This document shows, piece by piece, positions 61,265-64,000 of a stretch of 64,000 bases of DNA; the first letter of the stretch is position 1; each line of letters starts with the position of its first letter. The stretch is taken from the NCBI RefSeq assembly GCF_040219335.1, contig NZ_JAVJSQ010000015.1, forward strand, positions 62,001 through 126,000. Reading direction: 5' to 3'. This DNA is from Gimesia sp. Lineage in GTDB: Bacteria; Planctomycetota; Planctomycetia; Planctomycetales; Planctomycetaceae. The notes under the pieces are model-generated. The model did no database searches. It worked only from the letters and a program-made list of their open reading frames with translations, and had not been told where the DNA came from. Both the position numbers and the translations under genes were made by a program.

Positions 61265-64000
61265 ATGAACTACCGTTGGCTTGCCATTATTCCGGCTCTG
61301 TTTTTATCAACCTCTCTGACAGGCTCCTCACTGTTCGCGCAGTCGGAGCACGACGCCGACCAGGCCGTACCCAATTTGACCGTGGCACCGGGGCTGCAGG
61401 CGACACTGTTTTCCTCCGAACCCCACATTAGCAGTCCTTCAAGCATGGACGTCGATGCACAGGGCCGCGTCTGGATCTGTGAAGTCGTCAATTACCGTGC
61501 CGGGATCCGCAACATCCCCACCCGCGAAGCCGGGGACCGGATTGTCATTCTCGAAGATACGAATGGCGACGGCAAAGCCGATGAGTCGAAAGTATTCTAC
61601 CAGGGAAATGACATCAACGGTTCACAGGGAATCTGTGTGCTGGGGAATAAAGTCATCGTGGCTGCCTCTCCCAATGTCTTCCTGTTCACCGATGAAGACA
61701 ACGACGGCAAGGCCGACAAAAAAGAGCTGCTCTTCAAAGTGGCGGGGGGCGAACATGATCACTCAGCGCATGCGTCAGTCTTCGGTCCGGATGGTCGACT
61801 TTACTGGAACTTCGGGAACGCGGGGAAGCAGGTCTTCGATGCGGCAGGCAAACCGATACTGGAACGCGATGGTCGCCCCGTGCTGGATAACGGTAAACCA
61901 TACTGGGGCGGGATGGTCTTTCGCTGTAACCTGGACGGCAGCGATTTCGAAGTACTCGCCCATAACTTCCGTAATAACTACGAAGTGACCGTCGATTCTT
62001 TCGGCACCCTCTGGCAGTCAGACAATGACGACGATGGTAACCGTGGTGTTCGGATTAATTATGTGATGGAATTCGGTAACTACGGCTATCTCGATCAGTT
62101 GACCGGGGCTCGCTGGAAAACGCCGCGAACTGGCATGCACGAAGAAATTCCTCTACGTCACTGGCATCTCCGTGATCCGGGTGTCGTTCCCAACCTGCTG
62201 CAGACCGGTGCGGGATCCCCGACCGGGATCTGCGTCTATGAAGGTGCCCTGCTGCCGGAAAAATACCGGAATGAAATCATTCACTCTGACGCCGGTCCGA
62301 ATGTGGTCCGCGCGTATCCAGTGAAAAAAGAAGGCGCTGGATATGAAGCTGAGATCGCCAATATTATTACCAGCGAAAAGGACAAATGGTTCCGTCCCTC
62401 CGATGTGTGTATCGCCCCCGATGGTTCTCTGTTTGTCGCAGACTGGTATGATCCGGGCGTCGGCGGACACCGGATTGGCGATCAGGAACGCGGCCGGATC
62501 TTCCGGATTGCCCCTGCGGACGCAAAATACCAGTTTCAAAAACTGGACCTGAGTACCATCGAAGGCGCGATTGCCGGCATCAAGAGTCCCAATGTCGCGA
62601 CTCGCTATCTTGCCTGGAACAAGCTGCACGAACTGCAGGCTGAAGCCCAGCCACAACTGGAAGAACTCTATCAGTCTGACAACCAGAGGTTCCGCGCTCG
62701 GGCCCTCTGGCTGTTGGCTGGCATTGAGGGGAAAGCCGGAGACTATGTTTCTCTGGCGATCAAAGATAAAAATCCCGATATCCGCATCACCGGATTGCGG
62801 GCGGCACGTCGTTACAAGCTGGATGTGATTCCCTTCGTGAAACAGCTGGCTCACGATGACTCGCCTCAGGTACGCCGCGAATGTGCGATTGCCCTGCATC
62901 ACAGTAAATCGCCCGCAGCACCGGAACTCTGGGCGACGCTCGTTGATCAGTACGACGGGAAAGATCGCTGGTATCTGGAAGCACTCGGGATCGGCATGGA
63001 CGGGCAGGAAAAGAAGTTCATGACTGCCTGGCTCAAGCAGGCGGGTGAAAACTGGAATACCCCGGTCGGCCGAGATCTGCTCTGGCGATCCAAAATCCCG
63101 CTGGCGATTCCCTACCTGGTAAAAATCATTGAGGATCCCCAGACGCAGCAGGCAGCACTGCCGCGTTACTTCCGTGCCCTGGACTTCATCCCGGGTAAAG
63201 AAAAGAACGAAGCTGTCGCCGAACTGTCTCTGTTCAAGGAAGACGGGAATCAAAAACGGGAAACCTACATCATCGCGGAAGCATTGTCGCGAATGTCAGC
63301 GAAAGTTGTCACCGGTGATAAAAAATACCAGCAGGCACTGAACCAGGTGATCGACAGCAGCCGGGGGACTCCCGAGTTCATCAAGCTGGTCGAAAAGTTC
63401 AAAGCGAAGGAATACTATCCCGAACTGGTAAAACTGGGCAGCCATTCCGGCAAGTCACAGACTGCGGTCGACGCGATACGTGCGGCTCTGTCTCTGAAGC
63501 AGAATGCACTGATTCAGAAAGCGCTGAACAGCAAGCGGGATAATGAAAAAGAACAGAATCAGAAACTGGACCTGATCTGGGCACTGGGAAATGCCGCCCA
63601 TAATGGTGCCAATAAAATTCTGCTCGGCATTATCCAGGATCCCGAGGAACCACTGGTCGATCGACGCGAAGCCGTGAGGGCGGTTGCGAAATCCCGCCCG
63701 GGAGCGCACGCGTTACTGGATCTGGCTGAGAAGGGCAAAGTGGATCCCCAGCTGGAACAGACGGCTGCCGCTGCCATGTCTACAACCATCATGAAGGACG
63801 TCAAGGAACGGGCCGCGAAGCTGTTCCCCGCACCTCCCACGCGGAATAACAAGCCTTTGCCACCGATCAATGTGCTGGCGGGCATGAAGGGGGATGTCGT
63901 CGATGGTCGAGTGATGTTCAACACCAAGGGAACCTGTGCCAAGTGTCACGTGGTGAATGGCATGGGGAAAGAAGTCGGCCCGGATCTCTCCGAGATCGGA
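61265..64000 (+). CDS. PVC-type membrane-bound dehydrogenase/heme-binding protein (3' end outside window)
   Basis: ATG 61265 with AAGGAAA eight bases upstream opens a frame that remains open at the right edge (912 codons seen). After a signal peptide (about 1-26, ending near LFAQSE) a beta-propeller-like dehydrogenase domain (about 38-415, SSPSSMDVDAQGRVWICEVVNYR) is followed by HEAT-type repeats and then a c-type heme motif CAKCH (residues 891-895). This is the planctomycete/verrucomicrobial family of very large cytochrome-dehydrogenase proteins. Probable partner of the DUF1080-ThuA protein, 68 bp upstream. Confidence 0.92.
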   Translation, partial: MNYRWLAIIPALFLSTSLTGSSLFAQSEHDADQAVPNLTVAPGLQATLFSSEPHISSPSSMDVDAQGRVWICEVVNYRAGIRNIPTREAGDRIVILEDTNGDGKADESKVFYQGNDINGSQGICVLGNKVIVAASPNVFLFTDEDNDGKADKKELLFKVAGGEHDHSAHASVFGPDGRLYWNFGNAGKQVFDAAGKPILERDGRPVLDNGKPYWGGMVFRCNLDGSDFEVLAHNFRNNYEVTVDSFGTLWQSDNDDDGNRGVRINYVMEFGNYGYLDQLTGARWKTPRTGMHEEIPLRHWHLRDPGVVPNLLQTGAGSPTGICVYEGALLPEKYRNEIIHSDAGPNVVRAYPVKKEGAGYEAEIANIITSEKDKWFRPSDVCIAPDGSLFVADWYDPGVGGHRIGDQERGRIFRIAPADAKYQFQKLDLSTIEGAIAGIKSPNVATRYLAWNKLHELQAEAQPQLEELYQSDNQRFRARALWLLAGIEGKAGDYVSLAIKDKNPDIRITGLRAARRYKLDVIPFVKQLAHDDSPQVRRECAIALHHSKSPAAPELWATLVDQYDGKDRWYLEALGIGMDGQEKKFMTAWLKQAGENWNTPVGRDLLWRSKIPLAIPYLVKIIEDPQTQQAALPRYFRALDFIPGKEKNEAVAELSLFKEDGNQKRETYIIAEALSRMSAKVVTGDKKYQQALNQVIDSSRGTPEFIKLVEKFKAKEYYPELVKLGSHSGKSQTAVDAIRAALSLKQNALIQKALNSKRDNEKEQNQKLDLIWALGNAAHNGANKILLGIIQDPEEPLVDRREAVRAVAKSRPGAHALLDLAEKGKVDPQLEQTAAAAMSTTIMKDVKERAAKLFPAPPTRNNKPLPPINVLAGMKGDVVDGRVMFNTKGTCAKCHVVNGMGKEVGPDLSEIG

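Noticed and set aside
1-64000. rRNA or tRNA genes
   Set aside because: No cloverleaf or conserved rRNA stretch was recognised in the intergenic regions read.

Overview
The window looks like a chromosomal segment of a planctomycete (phylum Planctomycetota), most likely a marine Planctomycetaceae such as Gimesia; the genus is a guess. The phylum call rests on lineage-typical families that occur together: a DUF1559 pseudopilin-like protein, a FG-GAP/ASPIC-UnbV protein, a Tat-exported Gfo/Idh/MocA oxidoreductase, a DUF1080-ThuA fusion followed by a PVC-type cytochrome/dehydrogenase, a CE15-like esterase, phytanoyl-CoA dioxygenase and SMP-30 proteins, and an excisionase-like HTH joined to a receiver domain. 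I see no rRNA, tRNA, CRISPR array, prophage or transposase gene.

Layout. 1-3.2 kb: 3' end of an ASPIC/UnbV protein, a DUF1559 protein and a small lipoprotein. 3.3-7.8 kb (minus): oxidoreductase, a large unknown protein, a D-2-hydroxyacid dehydrogenase. 7.9-14.8 kb (minus): a locus with a LolD-like ATPase, an FtsX-like permease carrying a periplasmic histidine-rich loop, two exported proteins sharing a CCFG motif, and two tandem paralogues with a mature N-terminus near ACPFC. I read this as a candidate metal (possibly zinc) handling system. 15-18.6 kb (plus): L,D-transpeptidase, pyrE, pgi. 18.6-20.3 kb: FabZ-like dehydratase and a HAD protein lacking its nucleophile. 20.3-21.3 kb: almost gene-free leader before an HTH-receiver regulator. 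22-26.4 kb: glycosyltransferase, SMP-30, aquaporin, PhyH. 26.4-32.6 kb: ExbB-like channel, a 1026-residue TPR protein, a CE15-like esterase.

32.6-39.5 kb is a repeat-rich island. It holds at least three dispersed repeat families (one with terminal inverted repeats), a near-perfect palindrome overlapping the 3' end of a gene, and small low-information genes among two membrane proteins, a Band-7 protein and an alpha/beta hydrolase.

39.5-54.5 kb is rich in envelope and metal homeostasis genes: a Fur-family regulator convergent with a histidine-rich ZIP transporter, an OprO/P-like porin with a cysteine-rich exported protein, an RND/MFP/TolC set, an AroD-AroE-like fusion whose catalytic residues are partly missing, and a ZntA-like P-type ATPase. 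54.6-64 kb carries an M24 peptidase, accB-accC, a phosphofructokinase with pyrophosphate-type signatures, the DUF1080-ThuA fusion and the PVC-type dehydrogenase, which runs off the right edge.

The best leads are the 7.9-14.8 kb locus, the repeat island, and the three proteins with missing catalytic residues (HAD, AroDE, and the single-aspartate RND pump). All calls come from reading the sequence; no database search was run.
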